Of a stretch of 64,000 bases of DNA, positions 8,555-17,893 are shown piece by piece. The notes below the pieces were generated by a model that searched no databases, was not told the DNA's origin, and saw nothing but the letters and a program-made list of their open reading frames with translations. Made by a program: the position numbers and the translations under genes. Origin of the DNA: an uncultured Angelakisella sp. (GTDB lineage Bacteria > Bacillota > Clostridia > Oscillospirales > Ruminococcaceae); the NCBI GenBank assembly GCA_934524965.1, contig CAKSYU010000006.1:1-64000 (forward strand), read 5' to 3'. The stretch's first letter is position 1. Each line of letters begins with the position of its first letter.

Positions 8555-9511
8555 ATGGAGAAAAACCTGAAAGGAAAAAGAATTCTTGTATCCGGCGGGG
8601 GCGGCGGTTCGGCTGCGTACTGGTGTAAATACCTTGCGGAGCAGGGTGCACATGTCCTTGTCAATGATGTCGGATATGTACAGGATGAAAGCATGGGCGG
8701 AGATTATAACATCAATCTGCGCACCCATGAATCCGCCGACAATGTAGTAAAAGCCATACGGGATGCCGGCGGTATTGCCGAGGCAGACTATGAGGATGTC
8801 TCCGAAATGAACGGCGCTGCCCACGCCGTGGAGCACTGTCTTGATGTCTTTGGCGGCGTGGATATTCTGCTGAATGCCACCTGTGTCTCCCGTCTGAATG
8901 AATGTATTGACCTGACCGCAGAGGAATGGGATATTGTTATAAAGAATAATCTTTATCCCGCCTTCAATCTCTCCAAGCAGGTGCTGCCCCATATGATAAA
9001 GCAACAGTGGGGGCGGCTGCTTTATACCACCTCTGCTGTGATCCGCAGCTTTTGGGGTTCGGTCAATTATGCCGCTGCCTACGCAGGTGTTTACAGCCTG
9101 ATGCGCTGCATCGCCAATGAGGTGCGCCCCGACCATATCACCGCTAACTGCATTGAACCCAGTGCAGCAGGAAAAACCGGCAAACGCTCTTCCGGTGTGG
9201 AGTATCTGGAACGGCGCATGCGTGCCCTCGGTCTTTCGGAGGACGCCGGCAAAAAAATCGTCGGCACTACGCCTCCTGCCAGCGCGCTCTCCCCTTTCAT
9301 CGCCTACCTGTGCACCGAGGAGGCAAGCAATATTACCGGGCAGAACTTTGCCCTGTGCGGCGGTCGGTACGGTATTTACGGAACACTGGAGGAAAAACGA
9401 TATATTTACAAAGACCCCTCCATGGGCGACTGGACGGTAGAGGAGCTCAAGGAGATCATGCCCCATACATTGGAGCAGGATATGACAAAGCTGTGGTACA
9501 GCCGCAACTAA
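8555..9511 (+). CDS. Short-chain dehydrogenase/reductase family protein with altered YxxxK motif
   Basis: A 318-residue SDR-fold protein. The nucleotide-binding glycine loop SGGGGGSAAYW is at about residues 14-24 and VLVNDVG at 36-42. A Ser is present about 14 residues before the active-site Tyr. The catalytic motif reads Y172-A-A-A-Y176, so the lysine nearly invariant in classical SDRs is replaced by tyrosine (codon TAC at 9080-9082). NAD(P)-dependent oxidoreduction is therefore doubtful and a binding or altered catalytic role is possible. It faces the esterase/transport cluster convergently, with a terminator between them. Confidence 0.82.
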   Translation: MEKNLKGKRILVSGGGGGSAAYWCKYLAEQGAHVLVNDVGYVQDESMGGDYNINLRTHESADNVVKAIRDAGGIAEADYEDVSEMNGAAHAVEHCLDVFGGVDILLNATCVSRLNECIDLTAEEWDIVIKNNLYPAFNLSKQVLPHMIKQQWGRLLYTTSAVIRSFWGSVNYAAAYAGVYSLMRCIANEVRPDHITANCIEPSAAGKTGKRSSGVEYLERRMRALGLSEDAGKKIVGTTPPASALSPFIAYLCTEEASNITGQNFALCGGRYGIYGTLEEKRYIYKDPSMGDWTVEELKEIMPHTLEQDMTKLWYSRN

Positions 9512-9526
9512 ATTTACAGCAATATA

Positions 9527-9566
9527 AAAGCCGGTACATGACCTGCCCAGGTGATGTACCGGCTTT
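9527..9566 (+). terminator. Terminator between the SDR gene and the esterase gene
   Basis: AAAGCCGGTACAT-ACCT pairs with AGGT-ATGTACCGGCTTT across a short loop (one G/G mismatch). The stem is strong, with AAA/TTT flanks on both sides, so it may serve both convergent genes. Confidence 0.75.
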
Positions 9567-9668
9567 ATCGTAAGGCGGAAAGCAAAAGAAAAAAGTAATA
9601 TGGAGAGAGAAAAAGTGAATCGCTCCCGCCCTCGATTGGCTGAATTAGTGATCAATTTGTTTTTCTTC

Positions 9669-11135
9669 TTAAACCGTATGGCACCACTGCCAGATCTCCT
9701 CCAGACGGTTGCGCGGCGCGGCAAACTGTTTCTCTGCGCACTGTGCCGCATAAATCTCCGCCTCCTGCGCATAGATCGTGGCATTATCCGGCTGCGCGAT
9801 CCTGCCGAGGATAGTGCCAATGGTATGGCAAAGATCATAAGTAAGGGAAAAATGATGTCCTACCGCGTACCCTGCGCCATATGCGGTGTGCGCACACATA
9901 CCAAACAGGCGCATCATATCCTCAAACGGTACCATGCAGGTCCCAGCCTTTGGGACCAACGGCTTCATTGCGGAAAAGCTGCCCGCCCGCAGCGCCAGCG
10001 CGCTTTGCGGGAAAATGTCTATCGTTTCCATGGAGGTCCGGATACGGATCTTATCTGTCCGGAGCATCACATGGCTGACCGCGGGCAGCAGCTCCGGCAG
10101 CATACGAATATCAAACCGCAGAATGCCGTCCTCGCCGGTTTCTACAGGCAAACAACCTGTCGGCTCCTTCAGGCAGTGATCCACATAAGCTCTGCCGCTG
10201 CCCTCAAACAGTGCCACGGCTCCGCGGTCCGGCTGCCATGCGTTGCTGTCCGGCAGGCGAACAAGTCTGCCATTCTCCCGCCGCCAGCAGCACACAAGGT
10301 TTCTCCAGATATCCTCGATGAAATCAGCAGGAGGGCGATGCTGGCCGTTTGGCGTTGCAACAAAAATAAGGTCGGCGCCGTCTTTCCCCGTATATCGTTC
10401 CACATTGCGCTGTTCGGTCGTAGAGATAAGTGGAAGTTCCGCACAGCGGTTAACGGTTTTCCACAGGTTATTATTGATTTCGATATGGCACTGACGCTTT
10501 CGCAGCCTTGCCCAGTCTTCCGTCAAACCGGATAACTGGAAGTTGTCGCGCTCCCCGTGCATTCGTATGACCGGCAGCGGCGCCGCTGGGGTAAACATCA
10601 TTGTTCCATCTGACCGCATAAACCAGCGGGTCTTGGTCGGACCGGAAAAAGGTGCCACACCCGCCAGCCGTTCCGGATGACAGAACGCATAGTATGTTGC
10701 CATCATATCCCCCATCGACTGCCCATGCATATATACACGGCTCTCATCTACAGGATAATTTTCTATTACATATTCCAAAAGTTGATCCAGATAGGCGACA
10801 TCATCTGCCCTGCCATCTGCCGCACTCAGTGCGTCCCAGCAGTTCCAGCCGACCCCGTTTACCAGCGACTCCGGATAAAGGATAATAATATTCTCCCTCT
10901 CCGCCAAAAGGTGCCATGCGGCGTACTCGTGCATAGTCTGGTAGTCGCCGCCGTGTAGTGAGGCAATAAGCGGGCGCTTTCCCATCTGGTCATAGTGCTC
11001 CGGCAGGTAGAGCTTCCATGTTCTCCGCCAGCCGTCTATCTCTCCGGCGAAGGAATGGAGTCTCTGGGGACAGAGATCGACCCCATGACAAGTGATATTC
11101 AGCTCTGTTACACGGGAAACACCTGCCATCTCCAT
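9669..11135 (-). CDS. Esterase of the LpqC/PHB-depolymerase type with C-terminal extra domain
   Basis: A 488-residue protein. The N-terminal part (about 30-290) is an alpha/beta hydrolase with HGG (61-63) as oxyanion loop, nucleophile Ser140 in G-Q-S-M-G, and probable acid Asp197 and base His266. This fits the LpqC/feruloyl-esterase-like group. The C-terminal 150-200 residues are outside the hydrolase core. A part with GTCMVPFEDMMRLFG resembles the copper-amine-oxidase N-terminal (stalk) repeat usually found on secreted proteins, although no signal peptide is present here. It is the last gene of the run from dppB, 26 bases after the AEC carrier gene, and may hydrolyse the imported compound. 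Confidence 0.78.
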   Translation of the reverse strand: MEMAGVSRVTELNITCHGVDLCPQRLHSFAGEIDGWRRTWKLYLPEHYDQMGKRPLIASLHGGDYQTMHEYAAWHLLAERENIIILYPESLVNGVGWNCWDALSAADGRADDVAYLDQLLEYVIENYPVDESRVYMHGQSMGDMMATYYAFCHPERLAGVAPFSGPTKTRWFMRSDGTMMFTPAAPLPVIRMHGERDNFQLSGLTEDWARLRKRQCHIEINNNLWKTVNRCAELPLISTTEQRNVERYTGKDGADLIFVATPNGQHRPPADFIEDIWRNLVCCWRRENGRLVRLPDSNAWQPDRGAVALFEGSGRAYVDHCLKEPTGCLPVETGEDGILRFDIRMLPELLPAVSHVMLRTDKIRIRTSMETIDIFPQSALALRAGSFSAMKPLVPKAGTCMVPFEDMMRLFGMCAHTAYGAGYAVGHHFSLTYDLCHTIGTILGRIAQPDNATIYAQEAEIYAAQCAEKQFAAPRNRLEEIWQWCHTV

Positions 11136-11161
11136 TCTCCTTTCCGGGAGTAAAAATCATA

Positions 11162-12103
11162 TTACAACATTGAAAAGGCTTTTAGCCCCGCAATGACAAT
11201 AAACAACGTAAAAGGACAAAGCGCGCTGGTCGTCGCCACAAATTGACCAGCCAGCTTGCCGTCTCCGCCCATTTCGTAAGCCATGGGTGCCGAAGCAATG
11301 GCGCAGGGCGAAGCATACATTCCCAGCAAACCTACCAGACTGCCGCCGCGTATCCCCAAAAGGCACGCGCCGGTCAGGAATATCACCGGAACCGCCAACA
11401 GCCGCAGCAGCGTTACCGAAGCGACCAGTCCCCTGCTTCGGATCACATCTTGCAGGGAGAAACAGGCGCCAAGGACGATCAGCCCAACCGGAGCCGCAGC
11501 AGCGGAAAGCTGATTGACCGTCTGTCGGAGCAGCGTGGGAAGACGAATCCCTGCCAGCGAGCAGGCAGCGCCCAATATTGCCGCCAGAATAAGCGGATTA
11601 GTCGCTATGCGCCGCAGGATACTCCCCAGCTCCACACGATTTCCACGCAGCGTTTCAAAGCAGATCACGGAAAGCACATTGAATAGCGGTATAATGACCG
11701 CCAGCATACCGGCGACTTCCTTAAACTCTCCGGCTTCACACAGGTTCTCGGCAATAATAATGCCCAAAAGTCCAAAATTGCTGCGGTAGATCGCCTGTAC
11801 GACCACCGGAGCCGCTTTCGGTTCCTTCACGGTGCGTGGAACGACCAGCATCAGGAAAACAAACAGTCCGATGATGGTTCCCGCTGCGTAAAGGATCGCG
11901 CCAAAATTCACTCCTCCGGAAAAATCAGAGTTGAGCATGGTACAGAACAAATTGCAGGGCAGAAAAACACGGAATACCAAACGGTTGATCGGGAAAACCA
12001 TATTCTCTGCGATAATACCGATGCGCCGCAGCAAGTAGCCAAGCGCGATCAAAATAAGAATAGGAAAAACAGCCTCAAGGGACAAGCGAAAGATCTGCAG
12101 CAT
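11162..12103 (-). CDS. AEC family membrane transporter
   Basis: A 313-residue membrane protein with about ten hydrophobic segments in two halves. The N-terminal FPILILIALGYLLRRIGI (about 14-31) is characteristic of the auxin efflux carrier/AEC family, and the C-terminal half has VGLIVLGACF and SPCAIASAPMAYEMGGD. Bacterial members move small organic acids such as malate, malonate or lactate. It sits between the HTH-kinase gene (22-base gap) and the esterase gene. The inferred job is to export or import an acid released during catabolism of the cluster's substrate. Confidence 0.85.
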   Translation of the reverse strand: MLQIFRLSLEAVFPILILIALGYLLRRIGIIAENMVFPINRLVFRVFLPCNLFCTMLNSDFSGGVNFGAILYAAGTIIGLFVFLMLVVPRTVKEPKAAPVVVQAIYRSNFGLLGIIIAENLCEAGEFKEVAGMLAVIIPLFNVLSVICFETLRGNRVELGSILRRIATNPLILAAILGAACSLAGIRLPTLLRQTVNQLSAAAAPVGLIVLGACFSLQDVIRSRGLVASVTLLRLLAVPVIFLTGACLLGIRGGSLVGLLGMYASPCAIASAPMAYEMGGDGKLAGQFVATTSALCPFTLFIVIAGLKAFSML

Positions 12104-12125
12104 TGGTTTTCTTCTCCTTCGCCGG

Positions 12126-13250
12126 TCAATAGATCGTCTCCGCGGGCAGCGGGAGCGTTTTCATACGGGCATTCACCGTCTCCGGGCTGAAGATCACTTC
12201 CGGATTTCGCTCCGCTTCCATCTGGACGGCACTGCACGCCGCAGCAAACCGGACTGTTTCATTCATATCCAGCCGGTGACAGGCGGAGCTATCCACCAAG
12301 CCCGCTACAAAAGCATCTTTTCCGCGCTCGCTGTCGCTGATGATGCCCTCGGGAAGCTCATACCGTGTGGCATGCTCCTGTGTAATATGCAGCAACTGGC
12401 GGTTGTCACAGGATACATAAATATTGCGAATGCCTGTCCTGCACAGACTGCGGGCATACTGCGAAGCTGTACCATGTATATTGCAGTTCAGCAGATGGTC
12501 CGCTGTTTTTGCATTGAGATATACATGGCTGAAACGGTTTAGGATTCCGCGATAGCTGTCCAGACGCTCCAAAACGCCGCTGAGAATGCACCAGATCTCC
12601 TTATTGGGAAATGTGCAGAGCAGATACTCTGCCGCATCAGGCGCCAAAATATCGGTCACCACGATGCGGCTGGAGGCATTCAGGGGCGCGTACTGACTTT
12701 TCAGGAATTCCTGTGTCAGCAGCTCACCGGTACGGTAATTCAGAACACTTCGGCGGGATCGATCCCGCGGATCGCGCAGCTGCACCATCATATCCTGCTT
12801 GCTGCCGGCAATGCGCAGACAGGCGGAGGAATCAATATGCAGCTCCTCGCAGTCCTGCACCAGCTGCTTGCCAAACATATCAGCCGCGATGGCAGCCACC
12901 AGCTTGACGCTTCCGCCCAGCCGTGCCATGTATTCGGCAATATTCCTGCCGGCGCCGCCGAAAGAAACCGAGACATCACCAAACTGGGCAAAAATGTGTT
13001 CCACTGCGGAACTGCCCGGATACTCCAGCATACTCCCTACAATATCCACCGCGGCAACACCGATCACCACGGTATCGTTCTCATCGCTTACCACATAACC
13101 GCGTCCCTTGATGTAGCCCTGCTTGATGAGGTTGCTGACATAAACGGATACCGCCGAGCGGGTGATCCCGATGGTTTCCGCGATCTCCTCCTGAGAGATC
13201 ATCGGGTTATGCTTGATGAGATCGAACACTTCGGATTCGCGCGTTGTCAT
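12126..13250 (-). CDS. Winged-helix/PfkB carbohydrate kinase fusion
   Basis: A 374-residue two-domain protein. Residues 1-55 form a MarR/Lrp-like winged helix (SQEEIAETIGITRSAVSVYV at 19-38), and residues about 60-370 form a ribokinase-type domain with GGAGRNIAEYMARLGG (98-113). This architecture is known in YeiI-type nucleoside/sugar kinases related to pseudouridine kinase. The usual anion-hole motif GAGD reads RGKD (309-312): the catalytic Asp312 is kept but both glycine positions are changed, so catalysis may be weak and the protein may act mainly as a sensor-regulator. I chose ATG 13250 behind AGGAG over the longer frame. Confidence 0.85.
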   Translation of the reverse strand: MTTRESEVFDLIKHNPMISQEEIAETIGITRSAVSVYVSNLIKQGYIKGRGYVVSDENDTVVIGVAAVDIVGSMLEYPGSSAVEHIFAQFGDVSVSFGGAGRNIAEYMARLGGSVKLVAAIAADMFGKQLVQDCEELHIDSSACLRIAGSKQDMMVQLRDPRDRSRRSVLNYRTGELLTQEFLKSQYAPLNASSRIVVTDILAPDAAEYLLCTFPNKEIWCILSGVLERLDSYRGILNRFSHVYLNAKTADHLLNCNIHGTASQYARSLCRTGIRNIYVSCDNRQLLHITQEHATRYELPEGIISDSERGKDAFVAGLVDSSACHRLDMNETVRFAAACSAVQMEAERNPEVIFSPETVNARMKTLPLPAETIY

Positions 13251-13275
13251 GTATCGTATGCTCCTATTCTGCAAA

Positions 13276-13307
13276 TTGGTGGGGGAAGATATTCCCTCCC
13301 CCACCAA
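13276..13307 (-). terminator. Hairpin between the binding-protein gene and the kinase gene
   Basis: A perfect 11-bp stem, TTGGTGGGGGA (13276-13286) with TCCCCCACCAA (13297-13307), loop of ten. On the minus strand it follows the lipoprotein gene and is trailed by only TTTG, so partial termination or mRNA 3'-end protection is likely. This would give more transporter than kinase transcript. Confidence 0.7.
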
Positions 13308-13317
13308 AATATTACTC

Positions 13318-14883
13318 TTAATGGGCGTCCATGTAAAGACATTCCGGCGTCCACTGGAACGCATTTACTGCATTCATGCCGCTGTCATGCACATAGGACT
13401 GGGTAAACATCTGCTTGGGGATATAGAAAGCGGGATAAACCAGCACTTCATCAAAGGTCAGCAGGCGCAGGCAGGTCTTCAGCGCCTCGGAACGCTCCTC
13501 GATAGTCGCTGCCTTATTTGCCGCATCCAGCGCCGCCAGATACTCATCGGAGAAGGCGATCATCTTGGTGTGGAAGTTGCCAGTAGGCGAATACTGCGCA
13601 TTCAGGGTAGCCGTCAGATCCTGGCTGAGACCCGCGCCCAGAACGATAAAGCCATCGGGGCTCTGGTTCACACGCATATCGGTGATAACGCTGGTATCAA
13701 CAGTCTCCACCTTAGCGTCAATGCCCATCTTGACCAGCTCTGCCTGCAGTGCGGTAGCACAGGCGATATTGGTGGCGTTATTGGTGATCGTCCAGACGGT
13801 GGTGGCAAAGCCATCGGGATAACCGGCTTCCGCCAGCATTGCCTTAGCGCCCTCCAGATCGTACTCGGTATCCTTCAAGTTGGGGTCATAGCTGTAGGCA
13901 TCGGAAAGTCCCATCTGGTTGGACCAGTAGCCAAAGCCGCCGGAGGTCGCATTGGCAACGCCCTTCCAGTCTACGCCTTTCAGAATGGCTTTACGGACTT
14001 CAACATTGTGCAGCGGAGAATCGGGATTGGCGCTGTTGGGGATCGCGAAGCCATAGGTGCAGTTCGCGGTCAGGTCGGCAGCGGCGGTCTCAAAGCCATT
14101 GTTGACCATCATGCTGATGGCAGCGGCAACACTGGTATCAAAGCTGTCGATCTCCTTGTTCATAAAGGCGGAAGCGGAGGAAGTGGTATCATAGATCCAT
14201 ACCAGCTCAACGCCGTCCAGATAAGGCAGACCCTCCTGCCAGTAGTTTGTGTTCTTGCTCCACACAATGCGGTCATCAACGGTGTAGCTATCCATTACAA
14301 AGGGGCCGGTACCGATCATGTTAACGGCGCACCAGTCGGCGTCATGCTCATCAAATGCCTGCTTGGAATACACCAGAACATCGCACATATCATTCGGCCA
14401 GGAAACAGACCAGTCGGAATAGGTGATCTTGACCGTGTAGGTATCTACCGCTTCAATGCTCTTGGGATTGCTGAGGTTGGAAGCCTTGCCGTACTCCAGT
14501 GCGGTATCCAGGTTCCATTTAAGTACCTCAGCCGTCAGCTCGGAGCCATCATGGAATTTGATGCCCTCGCGCAGCTTAATGGTCATGGTCAGGTCGTCCT
14601 TGCTCGTCTCAATGCTTTCGGCAAGGAAAGGAGTAACGGTGCCGTCGTTGTTCAGACGTGCTACCGGCTCGATGGACGGGGTGACAAACATCTTGACACT
14701 GCCGACCGCCTTAGGGGTAAAGAAGGTGGGGGTCACATAGAACATACCAAAGCGGAAAGTTCCGCCGTAGGTCGGTCCCTCGTTCTCCGCCGGGTCCGGC
14801 GTCGGCTGACCCGCATCGCCGCCGCAGGCAGCCATGCAGAATACCATTGCCAATGCCAATAGGATTGCAAACAGCTTTTTCAT
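13318..14883 (-). CDS. ABC transporter substrate-binding lipoprotein, peptide/nickel/opine class (SBP_bac_5)
   Basis: A 521-residue protein. The signal peptide ends in the lipobox M-A-A-C with lipidated Cys20. A short Pro/Asp/Glu-rich linker follows, and then the family-5 binding domain begins with YGGTFRFGMFYV. Segments such as SIETSKDDLTMTIKLREGIKFHDG-type and NVEVRKAILKGVDW are typical of DppA/OppA proteins. It should be anchored outside the membrane and deliver its ligand to the permeases encoded at 16989-18850. Family members bind peptides, nickel, heme, glutathione or sugars, so the ligand is open. AGGAGG precedes the start. Confidence 0.93.
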   Translation of the reverse strand: MKKLFAILLALAMVFCMAACGGDAGQPTPDPAENEGPTYGGTFRFGMFYVTPTFFTPKAVGSVKMFVTPSIEPVARLNNDGTVTPFLAESIETSKDDLTMTIKLREGIKFHDGSELTAEVLKWNLDTALEYGKASNLSNPKSIEAVDTYTVKITYSDWSVSWPNDMCDVLVYSKQAFDEHDADWCAVNMIGTGPFVMDSYTVDDRIVWSKNTNYWQEGLPYLDGVELVWIYDTTSSASAFMNKEIDSFDTSVAAAISMMVNNGFETAAADLTANCTYGFAIPNSANPDSPLHNVEVRKAILKGVDWKGVANATSGGFGYWSNQMGLSDAYSYDPNLKDTEYDLEGAKAMLAEAGYPDGFATTVWTITNNATNIACATALQAELVKMGIDAKVETVDTSVITDMRVNQSPDGFIVLGAGLSQDLTATLNAQYSPTGNFHTKMIAFSDEYLAALDAANKAATIEERSEALKTCLRLLTFDEVLVYPAFYIPKQMFTQSYVHDSGMNAVNAFQWTPECLYMDAH

Positions 14884-14911
14884 GTCTTTTCCTCCAATAG
14901 TCTTTTATTTT

Positions 14912-14928
14912 TAAGGCATATCGCCTTA
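14912..14928 (-). promoter_or_regulatory. Small hairpin in the dppDF-binding protein junction
   Basis: TAAGGC-ATATC-GCCTTA, a perfect 6-bp stem in the 59-base gap before the binding-protein gene. It could be an mRNA processing or stabilising element. A function is not shown. Confidence 0.35.
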
Positions 14929-14942
14929 GCTACTTTTTTCGG

Positions 14943-16976
14943 TCAGGCACCGTCGCCCTCTACAAGGAAGCAAGCCACCTGATGTCCGTTGGGCAGCGTG
15001 CGCAGCGCCGGACATTCCTGGCGGCAGCGCTCGGTCGCATGCTCGCAGCGGTTGCTGAACGGGCAGCCGCTCGGGCGCTCCGTTACGCTGGGGATCTCTC
15101 CCCGCATCTCTACATGTTCTCTGCCCTGCTCCGCTTCGGGATCCGCGGTGGGCACCGAAGCAAGCAGCGCCTGTGTATAGGGGTGAAGCGGGTTGGCATA
15201 AAGCTCCTCGCATTCCGCTATTTCCATTACGCAGCCAAGATACATTACCAGAACCCGATCGCTGATATGACGAACAACGGCCAGATCGTGCGCGATAAAG
15301 AGATACGAAATGCCCAGCTCCTCCTGGAGCCGTTCCAGCAGGTTGATGATCTGTGCCTGCACCGAAACATCAAGTGCAGAGATCGGCTCATCGCAGATAA
15401 TAAGCGACGGCGATGAGGAAAGCGCGCGGGCAATGCCCAGCCGCTGCCGCTGGCCGCCGGAAAACTCGTGCGGGACCCTTCTTTTCAGCTTAGGGTCCAG
15501 CTCCACCAGCCGCATCAGCTCGTCCACGCGCTGCTCGTATTCCTCCCCTGTTTTTACAAGGTGGTGTATCTTCAGCGCCTCTCCCACAATGGAACCTGCC
15601 GTCTGGCGGGGATCCAGCGAGAAAAACGGGTCCTGAAAAACCATCGTCATTTTCCGGCGCAGGGGTTTCAGCGCGCTTTCCGGCGCCTGAGATACCTCGT
15701 TCTGCTCAAAAATGATCTTACCTGCGGTGGGGCGGTACGCCCGTATAATGCAGCGTGCCAAAGTAGATTTTCCGCAGCCGCTTTCACCTACGATGCCAAG
15801 GGTCTCTCCTCTGCGGACATTAAAGCTGACATTCTGCAGGGCGTGTACCTCGCCGGTCTTTCTCTGGAACAATCCGGTGCGCACATCAAAGGTTTTGGTA
15901 AGACCCTGCACCTCCAGCACGATCTCGTCCCCGATTTTTTTGACCGGAGCCGTCCGTTTATGGGCAGAAAGTCCCTTCTGTACCTCCTCGATCTCCTCCA
16001 AGGAGCGGTGACACGCCACCAGATGCTCCGGCGCGGTCTCCTGCAGCAGCGGACGGTCCTGCTCTTTACACGCATCGCAGCGGTACAGGCAGCGGTCATA
16101 AAAGGCGCAGTACCGCTCCCGCGAGGCAGGATCCGGCAGCAAGCCGTCGATCGGCTCCAGCACACGGTCCTTGGGGTCATTCAGACGGGGAATGGAATTA
16201 AGCAATCCCCTGGTATAGGGGTGGCGCGGCTGGCGGAACAGCTCCATCGTCGGGCTGCATTCCACCACGCTGCCGGAATACATTACATAAATGCGGTCGG
16301 CGTAGCGCGCCACGACGCCCATGTTATGCGTCACAATGATGATAGCGACCTGCCGCTCCACGGCGATCTCCTTGAGCATTTCCAGCAGCTGTGCCTGAAT
16401 GGTAACATCAAGCGCGGTGGTCGCTTCGTCCGCTATCAGGATCTCCGGCTCTGCCGAAAGCGCCATAGCGATCATAATACGCTGGCGCATGCCGCCGGAG
16501 AACTGCTGCGGATAGTAGTGGTAGCGCTCCTCCGCGTCGGGGATCCGCACCGCCTTCAGCATTTCGATGGCTCGTGTGCGGGCTTCCTCCTTGCTGCACT
16601 TCTTGTGCTGCAATATCGCCTCCGAGATCTGATACCCAATGGTCAGCACTGGATTGAGCGAGGTCATCGGCTCCTGAAAGATCATGCCGATACGACCGCC
16701 GCGGATCGCTCTGATCTCGCTGCTCTCATCGGGCAGATCGATCAGGTTCTGTTCCTCACCGGTCAGGCGGGCTTCTCCGCCCACAACCTTTCCGGGCGGG
16801 TTGATGAGCTTTAATATACTCAGCATCGTGACCGATTTTCCGCTGCCCGATTCCCCCACCACACCGATGATCTCGCCGCGGTGCAGGGTAAAGGAGGCGT
16901 CCACGACCGCCTGCGAGCGCTTGCCGGTCGTGATAAAATCCGTCTGCACATTTTTTACTTCAAGCAGCTTTTCCAT
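14943..16976 (-). CDS. Fused DppD-DppF-type ABC ATPase
   Basis: A 677-residue protein holding two complete ABC ATPase domains that are usually separate DppD and DppF subunits. The first has Walker A GESGSGKS (41-48) and signature [15 protein letters not shown]. The second has Walker [10 protein letters not shown] (about 396-404) and signature [15 protein letters not shown]. Each ends with the oligopeptide-transporter C-terminal extension containing Cys-rich segments ([14 protein letters not shown] and [14 protein letters not shown]) that may bind an Fe-S cluster, as described for Dpp/Opp ATPases. The one-piece architecture is known in GsiA-type transporters. It lies 12 bases after dppC. Confidence 0.93.
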   Translation of the reverse strand: MEKLLEVKNVQTDFITTGKRSQAVVDASFTLHRGEIIGVVGESGSGKSVTMLSILKLINPPGKVVGGEARLTGEEQNLIDLPDESSEIRAIRGGRIGMIFQEPMTSLNPVLTIGYQISEAILQHKKCSKEEARTRAIEMLKAVRIPDAEERYHYYPQQFSGGMRQRIMIAMALSAEPEILIADEATTALDVTIQAQLLEMLKEIAVERQVAIIIVTHNMGVVARYADRIYVMYSGSVVECSPTMELFRQPRHPYTRGLLNSIPRLNDPKDRVLEPIDGLLPDPASRERYCAFYDRCLYRCDACKEQDRPLLQETAPEHLVACHRSLEEIEEVQKGLSAHKRTAPVKKIGDEIVLEVQGLTKTFDVRTGLFQRKTGEVHALQNVSFNVRRGETLGIVGESGCGKSTLARCIIRAYRPTAGKIIFEQNEVSQAPESALKPLRRKMTMVFQDPFFSLDPRQTAGSIVGEALKIHHLVKTGEEYEQRVDELMRLVELDPKLKRRVPHEFSGGQRQRLGIARALSSSPSLIICDEPISALDVSVQAQIINLLERLQEELGISYLFIAHDLAVVRHISDRVLVMYLGCVMEIAECEELYANPLHPYTQALLASVPTADPEAEQGREHVEMRGEIPSVTERPSGCPFSNRCEHATERCRQECPALRTLPNGHQVACFLVEGDGA

Positions 16977-16988
16977 ATCTGCCTCCCA

Positions 16989-17882
16989 TCATATTTCGCC
17001 GCGCAGTCTGGGGTCCAGCGCGTCTCGGATACCATCGCCCATTGTATTCAGGCAGATAACCAGAAGCGCCACACACAAGCCGGGCAGCAGCGCCAGCAGC
17101 GGGTTCTGCAGCAGTACATCTTTGCCCTGGCTCACCATCGTCCCCCAAGAAGCCGTCGGAACGGAAATCCCTACGCCGATAAAACTAAGCCCCGCCTCTG
17201 AGAGAATGGTGCTGCCCACCTGCTGGGTCATCATAACGATCAGCGGAGATACACAGTTCGGCAGGATATGCCGCAGCATCAGCCGCAGACTGCTGTTGCC
17301 CTGCAGTCTTGCCGCGGTTACATAGTCAGTGCTTTTAACGCTCAGCACCTGCGCGCGCATCATCATGACATAGCCGGGTACAGTGGAAATACCCAATATA
17401 ATTGCCACATTGCGGAACCCTCCGCCGTAAATGGTGACCAATGCCATTGCCAGAATAACAGACGGCACCGAGCGCAGCGCCTCCATGGTGCGCATAATGA
17501 CGGTATCCGCGATCCCGCCAAAGTAGGCGGCGCACATGCCCAAGAAAGTTCCGATGACGCAGGCAATGGATACCGCGACCAAACCGATGGTAATGGAGAT
17601 ACGGGAACCGTACAGCAGCCGGCTTAGGACATCTCTGCCGGAAGCATCGGTGCCAAGCAGGTGCTTGGCAGTGGGCGGCGAACTGATATCATAAAGATCG
17701 GCAGCATTGGGGTCATAGGGCGAAAGCACTGGTGCCAGCACCGCCGCAAGGATAAACAGCACTACGATCACCGTCGCAACAACTACGATCTTGCGGGAAA
17801 ACATTGCCCGCAAAAACCGTTTTCTGCTTTCCGCGCGCGGGTCTTCCTGCCGAGGGGCAGAAGCCATCTTGGTTTTCATCAC
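16989..17882 (-). CDS. DppC-type ABC permease
   Basis: A 297-residue inner-membrane permease. It has an N-terminal cytoplasmic tail and membrane segment (about residues 30-52), then the motif DLYDISSPPTAKHLLGTDASGRDVLSR in shortened form around 75-95, which is diagnostic of DppC/OppC. The EAA loop lies around SEAGLSFIGVG. It forms the channel heterodimer with the DppB-type permease 11 bases upstream. Confidence 0.92.
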   Translation of the reverse strand: MMKTKMASAPRQEDPRAESRKRFLRAMFSRKIVVVATVIVVLFILAAVLAPVLSPYDPNAADLYDISSPPTAKHLLGTDASGRDVLSRLLYGSRISITIGLVAVSIACVIGTFLGMCAAYFGGIADTVIMRTMEALRSVPSVILAMALVTIYGGGFRNVAIILGISTVPGYVMMMRAQVLSVKSTDYVTAARLQGNSSLRLMLRHILPNCVSPLIVMMTQQVGSTILSEAGLSFIGVGISVPTASWGTMVSQGKDVLLQNPLLALLPGLCVALLVICLNTMGDGIRDALDPRLRGEI

Positions 17883-17893
17883 AGCCCCTCCTC

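Noticed and set aside
8531..9838. A 435-codon minus-strand open frame opposite the SDR gene
   Set aside because: Crosses a terminator and has no homology or ribosome site; the plus-strand SDR explains the sequence.
13213..14862. A 549-codon plus-strand open frame opposite the binding-protein gene
   Set aside because: Antisense shadow of a gene with a clear lipobox and family motifs.
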